Shown here one piece after another: positions 7,659 to 13,787 of a DNA stretch of 14,893 nt. Source of the DNA: Anaerolineales bacterium UBA4823. GTDB lineage: Bacteria > Chloroflexota > Anaerolineae > Anaerolineales > UBA4823. The notes beneath the pieces were generated by a model. The model was not told the DNA's origin. It saw nothing but the letters and a program-made list of their open reading frames with translations, and ran no database searches. How positions within the stretch are numbered: position 1 is the stretch's first letter; each line of letters begins with the position of its first letter. The translations under genes and the position numbers were made by a program. Location of the stretch: positions 1 to 14,893 of the forward strand of contig DHFN01000176.1 in NCBI GenBank assembly GCA_002402275.1. Reading direction: 5' to 3'.

Positions 7659-8039
7659 ATGGAATTTAATTTCGAAAACCTCGATGAAACTCCTTTAGTG
7701 CCTGATCAGGTACGAATCCAAGACTTAAGCGCGGAAATTCGTCCGGATAAAACCAGGGTACGGGTCAAGCTTCGAGTCAGTGCCTTTCAAGAACGTCCAA
7801 GTGGAGAAATCATTATTTTAAACCAACCCGGAGATGAATTAGCGAGCGTATCTTTCATCGAAGCGATCTCCCCCACCCAGGAATTTACACTACACCTGCG
7901 AGGTGAATTAATCAATCCTCATATCATTCAAGCGCGGATTTATTACCTCCCTGAAACCCACACCGGAGAACCCCTCCCAGAAGAATTTTCTATCCATGTT
8001 ATAGATGAAAAACAAATTGAATTGATCATCCCTCTCTAA
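7659..8039 (+). CDS. Uncharacterised small beta-rich protein
   Basis: I do not recognise this 126-residue acidic protein. It has no signal peptide, membrane segment or cysteine, so it should be cytoplasmic. Alternating hydrophobic and polar runs (RVRVKLRVSAF, GEIIILNQPGDEL, EFTLHLRGEL, IQARIYYLPE, KQIELIIPL) suggest mostly beta strands, perhaps a single beta-sandwich. It starts 13 nt after the degV stop with no ribosome binding site, consistent with translation coupled to degV. The frame is uninterrupted and of similar base use to its neighbours. The pairing with DegV hints at a shared lipid-related or envelope role, but nothing in the sequence shows it. Confidence 0.75.
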   Translation: MEFNFENLDETPLVPDQVRIQDLSAEIRPDKTRVRVKLRVSAFQERPSGEIIILNQPGDELASVSFIEAISPTQEFTLHLRGELINPHIIQARIYYLPETHTGEPLPEEFSIHVIDEKQIELIIPL

Positions 8040-8111
8040 CATAGACTTTATTTTGATTTTTGCCTATCCCCACCCTGGCACTTATCTTGCAATTAAAACT
8101 CAAATCAAGAA

Positions 8112-8140
8112 TTGACTCGCTTGCCTTGGCGTGCTAGAAT
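8112..8140 (+). promoter_or_regulatory. Candidate promoter with extended -10 for the propeller/M23 pair
   Basis: TTGACT at 8112-8117, a 17-nt spacer and TAGAAT at 8135-8140 preceded by TGC (extended -10). The predicted start is near 8147, only a few nt before the ATG codons at 8151 and 8160. The TTG at 8112 is therefore better read as the -35 box than as a start codon. Confidence 0.6.
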
Positions 8141-8150
8141 GCCAAATAGA

Positions 8151-10175
8151 ATGTCACCCATGCCTGATAAAGAAAAACACCCCCCTCAAGATTCATCCGA
8201 ATCGATCCATCACCGCAAAAGATTTTGGGTTGTCACAGTTACCCTAATTCTTGTCCTATCTGGATTTTGGTATTTTCAATCAAATTTTGATCTATTCTAT
8301 TTGACTTCGGATCGATTGCCTCAGAATGACCAAAGTGCGAATGCAGCGATCAATCTAGTGCCTACCGCAGTAAGCCCAACCCTGTTAACCAACATCCTCC
8401 CCTCTGCGACACCCCTAACAACACCAATAATCACCCCCACAACCGACATTCAAAGTTCACCTACTCCCACATTGCAAACCACACTGCCTCATAATACTCC
8501 TGCGGAAGCAACTACTGGCATCCTCTTTTTATCCCTTTTAGATACTGATCATTATCACCTCTTTGCTTTCGATCCCCTCCAGACCCGATTTTACCGAGTT
8601 ACAAGGGGCAATTGGGATGACATCCATCCAACCATTAGCCCAGATCGTAAAATCCTCGCTTTTTCCTCAAACCGAAACGGATTTTGGGATCTATACCTCT
8701 TAGATTTAACCAACAACCAAGTGACCCAGCTTACAAATACCCCTGGGTATGATGCGGCTCCCTCGTGGTCTCCAGATGGAAAATGGCTGGTTTATGAAAG
8801 CTACATAACCCCTAATGGACCGGATTCAGGCAATCTGGAAATTTTTATCCATCAGGTTGCTCCTAACCCTGAAAATAATAATCAACCTTTGCAATTAACC
8901 GACCAAAGCGGAGCAGACTTTTCACCCGTTTGGTCTCCAGCAGGACGTCAAATTGCTTTCGTCTCGCAAAGAACGGGTAACAATGAGATCTGGCTGGCTG
9001 ATTTGGATCAAATTGAAAATCGCTTTCGAAATATCAGTCATAATCCTCAAAGCACAAACCAAAATCCACAATGGTCACCCGATGGAAAATGGTTGGCCTG
9101 GGATGCTCGCATTGAAGGCATCCCCTGGATATTTGCTTGGGACTCTAGTCAACCAAATAAACCGGTTATGCAATTTTCAACTGGCAGCCTTCCAATTTGG
9201 GCTTATGCTGGTCAAACCTTATTCTATGAATTTCAAACCCCAAATCATACCTATTTAGGTAGCTATTCGTTTCCAAAAACAGAAAGCCAAATAGCCCTGC
9301 AACCACTACCTTCTCAGATCAAAGGAATGAGCTGGTTGGAGAAAGCTCCCTCTGCTCAGTTTACAGATCAATATGAATTGATTCAAAATTTCAATAATTC
9401 ATCTCTGAGTAATATAGCTCTTCAGCCCTCTATTAACATTCCAGGAGGCCGTCAACGAGTGCTCCCCCTTGAGGGTGTACGCGCCCCCTATTCCTTCTTA
9501 CAAGATATGGTTGATGATTCCTTCCTGGCTTGGCGGTCACAAACCAATACCCTGAGCGGTTGGGACTTTCTATCTCAATTAGAAATGGCTTATCAACCCC
9601 TCTCTAGCCCACCCTCTGTTCCTTTAGCGGAAGATTGGTTTTACACTGGACGGGCAATTGCTCTTGAATCTGGAGCCTTGAATAGCGGTTGGATGTTTGC
9701 CATCCGCGAAGAATTTGGTGCTGATATTTATTGGCGAATTTTCCTTAAAACTCGCAATCAAGATGGCAGCCTTGGGCAACCTTTACAGGATTTGCCTTTC
9801 GACCTGACCGCCCGATATAAAGGGAATCCCATTGCTTACGATCAGGGAGGGGCACAATTGAAAACCTCCCCATCTGGTTATTATATTGACCTGACCGAAC
9901 TTGCTCTCCGTTATGGTTGGGAGCGCCTGCCAGTATTAAGTAGTTGGCGTACCAACCTCCTTAATTCTCGTTTCAATGAATTTGTCGCCCGCTCTGGACT
10001 GACCTGGTACGATGCGATGATGGAACTCTACCCGCCCGAAGCACTTTTCACCGCCACACCTTTACCTCCACCGACTTCTACACCCACTCCCGCTCCTTCG
10101 ACCTCCGCTTATCCAACTCCTACTTTGACTCCGAGCAAATCCTTGTCTGCAACTCCTTCTGCTGCGACACCATGA
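8151..10175 (+). CDS. Membrane-anchored PD40/TolB-like beta-propeller protein
   Basis: A protein of about 674 residues, probably anchored by one N-terminal membrane helix and facing outward. Residues 1-24 are polar and end in a basic HHRKR patch; residues 25-42 form the membrane segment (FWVVTVTLILVL...). Residues about 70-120 are a Pro/Thr/Ser-rich linker. Residues about 155-360 hold at least four PD40 (WD40-like) blades, recognised by repeated SPDGKW or SPAGRQ turns followed by LAFSSNRNG, LVYES, IAFVSQRTG and LAWDAR. A further region of about 230 residues (about 395-625) is unfamiliar to me, and the last 40 residues are a Pro/Thr-rich tail. Such propellers usually bind protein or glycan partners. 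ATG 8151 is preferred because upstream candidates (TTG 8112, ATG 8139) lie in the promoter; ATG 8160 is also possible. It overlaps the M23 gene by 4 nt. Confidence 0.85.
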   Translation: MSPMPDKEKHPPQDSSESIHHRKRFWVVTVTLILVLSGFWYFQSNFDLFYLTSDRLPQNDQSANAAINLVPTAVSPTLLTNILPSATPLTTPIITPTTDIQSSPTPTLQTTLPHNTPAEATTGILFLSLLDTDHYHLFAFDPLQTRFYRVTRGNWDDIHPTISPDRKILAFSSNRNGFWDLYLLDLTNNQVTQLTNTPGYDAAPSWSPDGKWLVYESYITPNGPDSGNLEIFIHQVAPNPENNNQPLQLTDQSGADFSPVWSPAGRQIAFVSQRTGNNEIWLADLDQIENRFRNISHNPQSTNQNPQWSPDGKWLAWDARIEGIPWIFAWDSSQPNKPVMQFSTGSLPIWAYAGQTLFYEFQTPNHTYLGSYSFPKTESQIALQPLPSQIKGMSWLEKAPSAQFTDQYELIQNFNNSSLSNIALQPSINIPGGRQRVLPLEGVRAPYSFLQDMVDDSFLAWRSQTNTLSGWDFLSQLEMAYQPLSSPPSVPLAEDWFYTGRAIALESGALNSGWMFAIREEFGADIYWRIFLKTRNQDGSLGQPLQDLPFDLTARYKGNPIAYDQGGAQLKTSPSGYYIDLTELALRYGWERLPVLSSWRTNLLNSRFNEFVARSGLTWYDAMMELYPPEALFTATPLPPPTSTPTPAPSTSAYPTPTLTPSKSLSATPSAATP

Positions 10176-11299
10176 AGCTACCGCTCCATTTTGCTCTCTT
10201 TTTTTTCGTTTTCCTCTCTTTTGGTTGTAGTGCCATTCAAAATGCCCCCGATATAGGTCAACTTTCCACTCCCAGCTCAACTTTGCCTTTTATCCCCGCA
10301 GTTTCTACACTCGCACCAATCCCGGAGACTCAGATGAGAATGCCCTCATCTACAAGCCCATCACCTACCTCGGACTTACCAATCAACTTGACCTCCTTGG
10401 AACCACCTTTGACTGAGCCATTTACCAATGCCGTATCTTCATGGCGCCCGCCTTTGTACCCCACCCCCTGGATTCCTACACCTTATGACCATTTCCTCTT
10501 CAACCGCCCAATACTAGCCAATACTCCTAGCTGGGCGTTAGCAGATTATCGGTATGGGGGGGTTTTTTGGCGTGGGGTTGTCCATACCGGGATTGACATT
10601 CCCATACCAATCGGGACAGAAGTCTACGCAGCAGGCTCAGGAAGAGTGAGTTGGAGCGGTTATGGCTTAATGAGTGGAAGTTATAACCCAGACGATCCTT
10701 ACGGGTTGGCAATTGTAATCCGTCAAGATTTTGGCTATCAAGGTCAAACACTTTATTCTGTGTATGGGCACCTTGCCTATTCTTATGTGACGGTTGGTCA
10801 ACCTATCCAGGTCGGCGAGGTGATTGGACTATCAGGCGCAACTGGAAATGTAACTGGACCCCATTTACACTTTGAGGTGCGGGTTGGAGATAATAGCTTT
10901 GGACGCAGTCGCAATCCAGAATTGTGGATTGTTCCCCCCCAGGGTTGGGGGATTTTGGCAGGACGGTTGATTGATTCCAAGGATAACTTGATTGAACGGA
11001 AAAAAGTGTCTATTCGCTCTCTGGAAAGCGACCAAAAATATTATGTCTATTCTTATGGAAGCGGACCGGTAAATTCCGATCCCTATTACCGTGAAAACCT
11101 AGTAATTGGTGATCTTCCAGCTGGATGGTATCGGATTTATATCCAGGATCTGACTAGCCAGCATCTTGATATTCAGATTTTGCCTGGTCGGGTTAATTTC
11201 TTTACGTTTTTATTAGGAGAAGGATTTAACGCCTCTCCTCCACCTCCGCTTTATGATAATTTTAAAACTCCTGAAATTCCAACCACTTCTACTCCTTGA
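10172..11299 (+). CDS. Lipoprotein M23-family metallopeptidase
   Basis: A predicted exported LytM/M23 endopeptidase of 375 residues that would cut peptide cross-links of peptidoglycan or similar polymers. Residues 1-18 are a hydrophobic signal segment ending in SFGC, a slightly atypical lipobox with Cys19 as the likely lipid site. Residues 25-120 are a Pro/Ser/Thr-rich linker. The M23 domain spans about 127-255 with zinc ligands H138 and D142 (HTGID), H200 (YGHLA) and the HLHFE motif (H231, H233); all catalytic residues are present, so it should be active. Residues about 258-355 resemble a small beta-sandwich or carboxypeptidase-regulatory-like domain (GRLIDSKDNLIERKKVSIRS). Its ATG overlaps the propeller gene stop (ATGA), so the two products are likely made together and may work at the same envelope site. 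Confidence 0.92.
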   Translation: MKLPLHFALFFFVFLSFGCSAIQNAPDIGQLSTPSSTLPFIPAVSTLAPIPETQMRMPSSTSPSPTSDLPINLTSLEPPLTEPFTNAVSSWRPPLYPTPWIPTPYDHFLFNRPILANTPSWALADYRYGGVFWRGVVHTGIDIPIPIGTEVYAAGSGRVSWSGYGLMSGSYNPDDPYGLAIVIRQDFGYQGQTLYSVYGHLAYSYVTVGQPIQVGEVIGLSGATGNVTGPHLHFEVRVGDNSFGRSRNPELWIVPPQGWGILAGRLIDSKDNLIERKKVSIRSLESDQKYYVYSYGSGPVNSDPYYRENLVIGDLPAGWYRIYIQDLTSQHLDIQILPGRVNFFTFLLGEGFNASPPPPLYDNFKTPEIPTTSTP

Positions 11300-11317
11300 T
11301 CAATTCTTTCATTATCC

Positions 11318-11345
11318 TTGACAATCAGAACGTTTGTGCTAAAAT
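11318..11345 (+). promoter_or_regulatory. recA promoter
   Basis: A consensus TTGACA at 11318-11323, a 16-nt spacer and TAAAAT at 11340-11345 with TGC in front (extended -10). Predicted start near 11352, giving a leader of about 38 nt with AGGAGAG before the recA ATG. Confidence 0.8.
11328..11339 (+). promoter_or_regulatory. Candidate LexA (SOS) operator in the recA promoter
   Basis: GAAC-GTTT-GTGC lies between the -35 and -10 boxes. It matches the Gram-positive-type LexA pattern GAAC-N4-GTTC at all but one position. A repressor bound here would block the promoter directly, as expected for a damage-inducible recA. The binding motif of this organism's LexA is not known from the window. Confidence 0.45.
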
Positions 11346-11389
11346 AAACCTGGAAGTATCTAACAATAATAAATCAGGAGAGTGTTCTA

Positions 11390-12469
11390 ATGGCAAAAAA
11401 AGCGGCTGCCCAGCCTTCCGATCAAGATGATGCCCGGCAAGTTGCCTTGGATAAGGCTTTGGGGGATATCACCAAGCGTTATGGTGAAGGTGCCATCATG
11501 CGCTTGGGGGAAGCTCATCACATGGCAGTAGACATAATCCCTACCGGTTCTCTTTCACTCGACATTGCTCTTGGGGTAGGTGGAATCCCGCGCGGACGGA
11601 TCACTGAAATATATGGACCAGAATCTTCCGGAAAAACCACAATATGCCAGCATATCGTAGCCGAAGCCCAGAAACTAGGTGGGGTTGGCGCATATATTGA
11701 TATGGAACACGCCCTCGATCCCAATTATGCTTCGCGCTGTGGAGTTAATATTGAAACCTTGCTGATCTCACAGCCCGACACTGGCGAACAAGCCCTTGAA
11801 ATCGCCGAAGCTCTGGTTCGTTCTGGGGCAGTGGATGTAGTGGTTGTCGATTCGGTGGCTGCCTTGGTACCGCGGGCTGAAATAGAAGGCGATATGGGTG
11901 ACGCTACTATGGGTATGCAAGCCCGCCTGATGTCCCAAGCCTTACGTAAACTCTCCGGAGCAATTAAACAAACCAATACAGCAGTCATCTTTACCAATCA
12001 ACTCCGCCAAAAGATTGGAGTGATGTTTGGCAATCCGGAAACCACCTCCGGAGGTATGGCACTTAAGTTTTACTCTTCCGTACGATTAGATGTCCGCCGT
12101 ATTCAATCTATAAAATTGGGTAACGAAATTATTGGCAATCGCACAAAAGTACGCGTGGTAAAAAATAAGGTGGCTGCACCATTCCGCAGCGCCGAGTTCG
12201 ATATTATGTACAATGAAGGCATCTCACGCGTGGGAGATATACTCGATCTGGCAACCGAGTTAGAAATCGTTACAAAACGAGGATCCTTCTACAATTACGG
12301 CGACATCCGCTTAGGACAAGGACGCGAAAATGCTAAAGAATTCCTCAACCAAAACCCCGATTTGACTGAAGAGATCGAACTAGCTGTTCGACAACAAGCC
12401 TTGAGCGGGGAAATAGCTTTACCACTCAGCGTTGACGAAGACACAACCAACATTGAAGATATTGGATAA
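11390..12469 (+). CDS. recA: Recombinase RecA
   Basis: Forms ATP-dependent filaments on single-stranded DNA, catalyses strand exchange in recombinational repair, and triggers LexA self-cleavage in the SOS response. It is 359 residues, the usual length. The Walker A loop is GPESSGKTT (76-84), followed by YIDMEHALDP, the Walker B strand VVVVDSVAALVPRAEIEGDMGD, the L2 DNA-binding loop region NQLRQKIGVMFGNPETTSGG, and a short acidic C-terminal tail (DEDTTNIEDIG). AGGAGAG at 11376-11382 lies 7 nt before the ATG. It has its own promoter with a possible LexA site, and the following operon has a separate promoter, so it is probably transcribed alone or with read-through into the pyr leader. Confidence 0.98.
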   Translation: MAKKAAAQPSDQDDARQVALDKALGDITKRYGEGAIMRLGEAHHMAVDIIPTGSLSLDIALGVGGIPRGRITEIYGPESSGKTTICQHIVAEAQKLGGVGAYIDMEHALDPNYASRCGVNIETLLISQPDTGEQALEIAEALVRSGAVDVVVVDSVAALVPRAEIEGDMGDATMGMQARLMSQALRKLSGAIKQTNTAVIFTNQLRQKIGVMFGNPETTSGGMALKFYSSVRLDVRRIQSIKLGNEIIGNRTKVRVVKNKVAAPFRSAEFDIMYNEGISRVGDILDLATELEIVTKRGSFYNYGDIRLGQGRENAKEFLNQNPDLTEEIELAVRQQALSGEIALPLSVDEDTTNIEDIG

Positions 12470-12486
12470 ATGAATAAAATTCGCTC

Positions 12487-12514
12487 TTGACAGAATGAGA
12501 AATCGCTGTAAAAT
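12487..12514 (+). promoter_or_regulatory. Promoter of the pyrC-pyrB-pyrF leader
   Basis: A consensus TTGACA at 12487-12492, 16 nt, and TAAAAT at 12509-12514, the same box sequences and spacing as the recA promoter. Predicted start at about 12520-12522, leaving a leader of some 186 nt before pyrC. Confidence 0.75.
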
Positions 12515-12548
12515 CGTGCCGAATGTACGTAAGGTTTTTATTCACAAG

Positions 12549-12610
12549 GAATCCAATTACGCCCCAGCGAGATCGCTCCTGCGGGCGTTTTTATGGTATG
12601 TTTGGAATTC
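12549..12610 (+). promoter_or_regulatory. Structured pyr leader RNA, long-range stem
   Basis: GAATCCAA at 12549-12556 can pair with TTGGAATTC at 12602-12610 (8 pairs with one bulged A), closing a domain that contains the first terminator-like hairpin. A second possible alternative pairing is AAGGTT at 12531-12536 with AACCTT at 12635-12640, which would compete with the second terminator stem. These pairings were found by eye. Confidence 0.4.
12559..12592 (+). terminator. First terminator-like hairpin in the pyr leader
   Basis: ACGCCC (12559-12564) pairs with GGGCGT (12583-12588), enclosing a small inner stem AGCG/CGCT with tetraloop AGAT, and is directly followed by a run of five T (12588-12592). 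Located about 40 nt after the predicted transcription start, so it would act as an attenuator rather than an end-of-operon terminator; it could also stop read-through from recA. Confidence 0.6.
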
Positions 12611-12613
12611 ACC

Positions 12614-12647
12614 AGAAGGTTGCTTCTCTGAAGCAACCTTCTTTTTT
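12614..12647 (+). terminator. Second, strong intrinsic terminator in the pyr leader
   Basis: AGAAGGTTGCTTC (12614-12626) pairs perfectly with GAAGCAACCTTCT (12630-12642), a 13-bp stem with loop TCT, followed by T-rich sequence (six T in a row at 12642-12647, then ATCTTTT). This is a textbook Rho-independent terminator lying 60 nt upstream of the pyrC start and downstream of the pyr promoter. Confidence 0.85.
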
Positions 12648-12707
12648 ATCTTTTAGAGAGAATAATTGTTCAACCAGCTCATTTACTCTAATTAGAGAGG
12701 ATCAATC

Positions 12708-13769
12708 ATGCTAAGATTGCCGGGACTGATCGATATTCATGTCCATACTCGCGAGCCAGGCGCAACCTATAAAGAGGATTGGGATAGTGTTAGCGCGGCG
12801 GCTTTAGCAGGCGGTTTCACCACCATCCTCGCCATGCCTAACACCAACCCACCGATAACGGATCTCCAAACATTCGATCAGGCTCTCCAACTCGCTCAAC
12901 ATAAAGCCCATTGTGATTTTGGGCAATATCTTGGTGCTAATGCCGACAATGCCCAGAGCATTGCTTCTCTTGCTCCCCAAGCAGCCGGATTAAAAATGTA
13001 TCTCGACCAAACTTATGGGCCTTTACGCTTAGACGATATGCGGCAATGGATGAGCCACTTTGAATACTGGCAAATGAATCGTCCAATCGTTGCCCATGCT
13101 GATAGTCGTAGTTTGGCAGCAGTGATCCTGGTTGCTCAATTATTCAACCGTCCTATTCATCTTGCCCATGTATCCAAGGCAGAGGAAATCCTGGTTATTC
13201 GCAAAGCCAAAGAGCGTGGTATCCAGGTAACCTGCGAAGTCACACCACACCACCTTTTTCTTACGCAAGAGGATATTCCAGCCATTGGAACAGGACGAAG
13301 TGAGGTGCGTCCACGTTTGAACACACCTGAGGATCAGAAATGCTTATGGGATAACCTGGACGTAATTGATTGCTTTGCAACCGATCATGCCCCGCATACA
13401 TTGAGCGAGAAAGATGGATCTAATCCACCCCCCGGTTTTCCTGGCTTAGAGACTGCATTACCACTTTTCTTAACAGCAGTAGGAAATGGAAAGTTAACCC
13501 TCGATGAAGTAATTGCGCGGATGTACACCAATCCCAAACGCATCTTTAATTTGCCTGATCAACCAGATACTTATATTGAAATAGATGAGAACCAGCCTTG
13601 GGTTATTCAATCCCGCAATACTTATACCCGCTGCGCCTGGACGCCCTTCGAAGGGCGTGAAGTTCAAGGACAGCTAAAACAGGTAGTGCTGCGGGGAAAA
13701 GCTGTTTATAAAGAAGGCCGAGTTTTTGCTCCGCCCGGTTATGGTCAATCAATCCGAACTATCGGTTAA
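12708..13769 (+). CDS. pyrC: Dihydroorotase, CAD-like short form
   Basis: Third step of pyrimidine synthesis: reversible cyclisation of carbamoyl aspartate to dihydroorotate, a two-zinc amidohydrolase. Ligands are visible: H11 and H13 (DIHVHTRE), the carboxylated lysine K96 (AGLKMYLDQTYG), H130 (IVAHAD), H154 (LAHVSKAEE) and D226 (ATDHAPH). The loop residue matching human CAD Phe1563 is Tyr103. At 353 residues it is shorter than ordinary bacterial type I DHOases because the N-terminal barrel starts right at LPGLIDIHVH. The sequence is strikingly close to the human CAD DHOase domain as I recall it, including EVTPHHLFL, PPPGFPGLET, NPKRIFNLP, WTPFEG and PPGYGQ. AGAGAGG at 12694-12700 is 7 nt before the ATG and lies in a 12-bp palindrome (CTCTAATTAGAG, 12686-12697). 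pyrB follows 18 nt later. Confidence 0.95.
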   Translation: MLRLPGLIDIHVHTREPGATYKEDWDSVSAAALAGGFTTILAMPNTNPPITDLQTFDQALQLAQHKAHCDFGQYLGANADNAQSIASLAPQAAGLKMYLDQTYGPLRLDDMRQWMSHFEYWQMNRPIVAHADSRSLAAVILVAQLFNRPIHLAHVSKAEEILVIRKAKERGIQVTCEVTPHHLFLTQEDIPAIGTGRSEVRPRLNTPEDQKCLWDNLDVIDCFATDHAPHTLSEKDGSNPPPGFPGLETALPLFLTAVGNGKLTLDEVIARMYTNPKRIFNLPDQPDTYIEIDENQPWVIQSRNTYTRCAWTPFEGREVQGQLKQVVLRGKAVYKEGRVFAPPGYGQSIRTIG

Positions 13770-13787
13770 TTTTTTATTAGGAGAAAA

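Larger units (their letters stand above)
12523..12714 (+). other. Candidate 63-codon leader-peptide frame spanning the pyr attenuator
   Basis: An ATG almost at the predicted transcription start opens a frame of 63 codons with no stop. It reads through both terminator-like hairpins and ends with TAA at 12712-12714, so it overlaps the pyrC start (ATG 12708-12710) by 7 nt. There is no ribosome binding site, so it would have to be translated as a leaderless message. The peptide has no recognisable domain and is rich in Phe, Ser and Arg. Position and layout resemble the E. coli pyrL leader peptide, whose translation through the attenuator controls pyrBI according to UTP level. Chance is a real alternative: a random frame of this length stays open about 5 percent of the time at even base use. 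Confidence 0.35.

Noticed and set aside
8112..8150. TTG at 8112 (or ATG 8139) as the start of the propeller gene
   Set aside because: Both lie in what looks like the -35 and -10 boxes of a well-spaced promoter, and neither has a ribosome binding site.
8953..9258. 101-codon plus-strand frame inside the propeller gene
   Set aside because: Out-of-frame overlap with a well-supported coding region whose PD40 repeats continue through it.
12559..12588. PyrR-binding loop in the pyr leader
   Set aside because: CAGCGA fits the CNGNGA loop pattern, but the flanking bases cannot form the paired upper stem known for PyrR sites, and no pyrR is visible.
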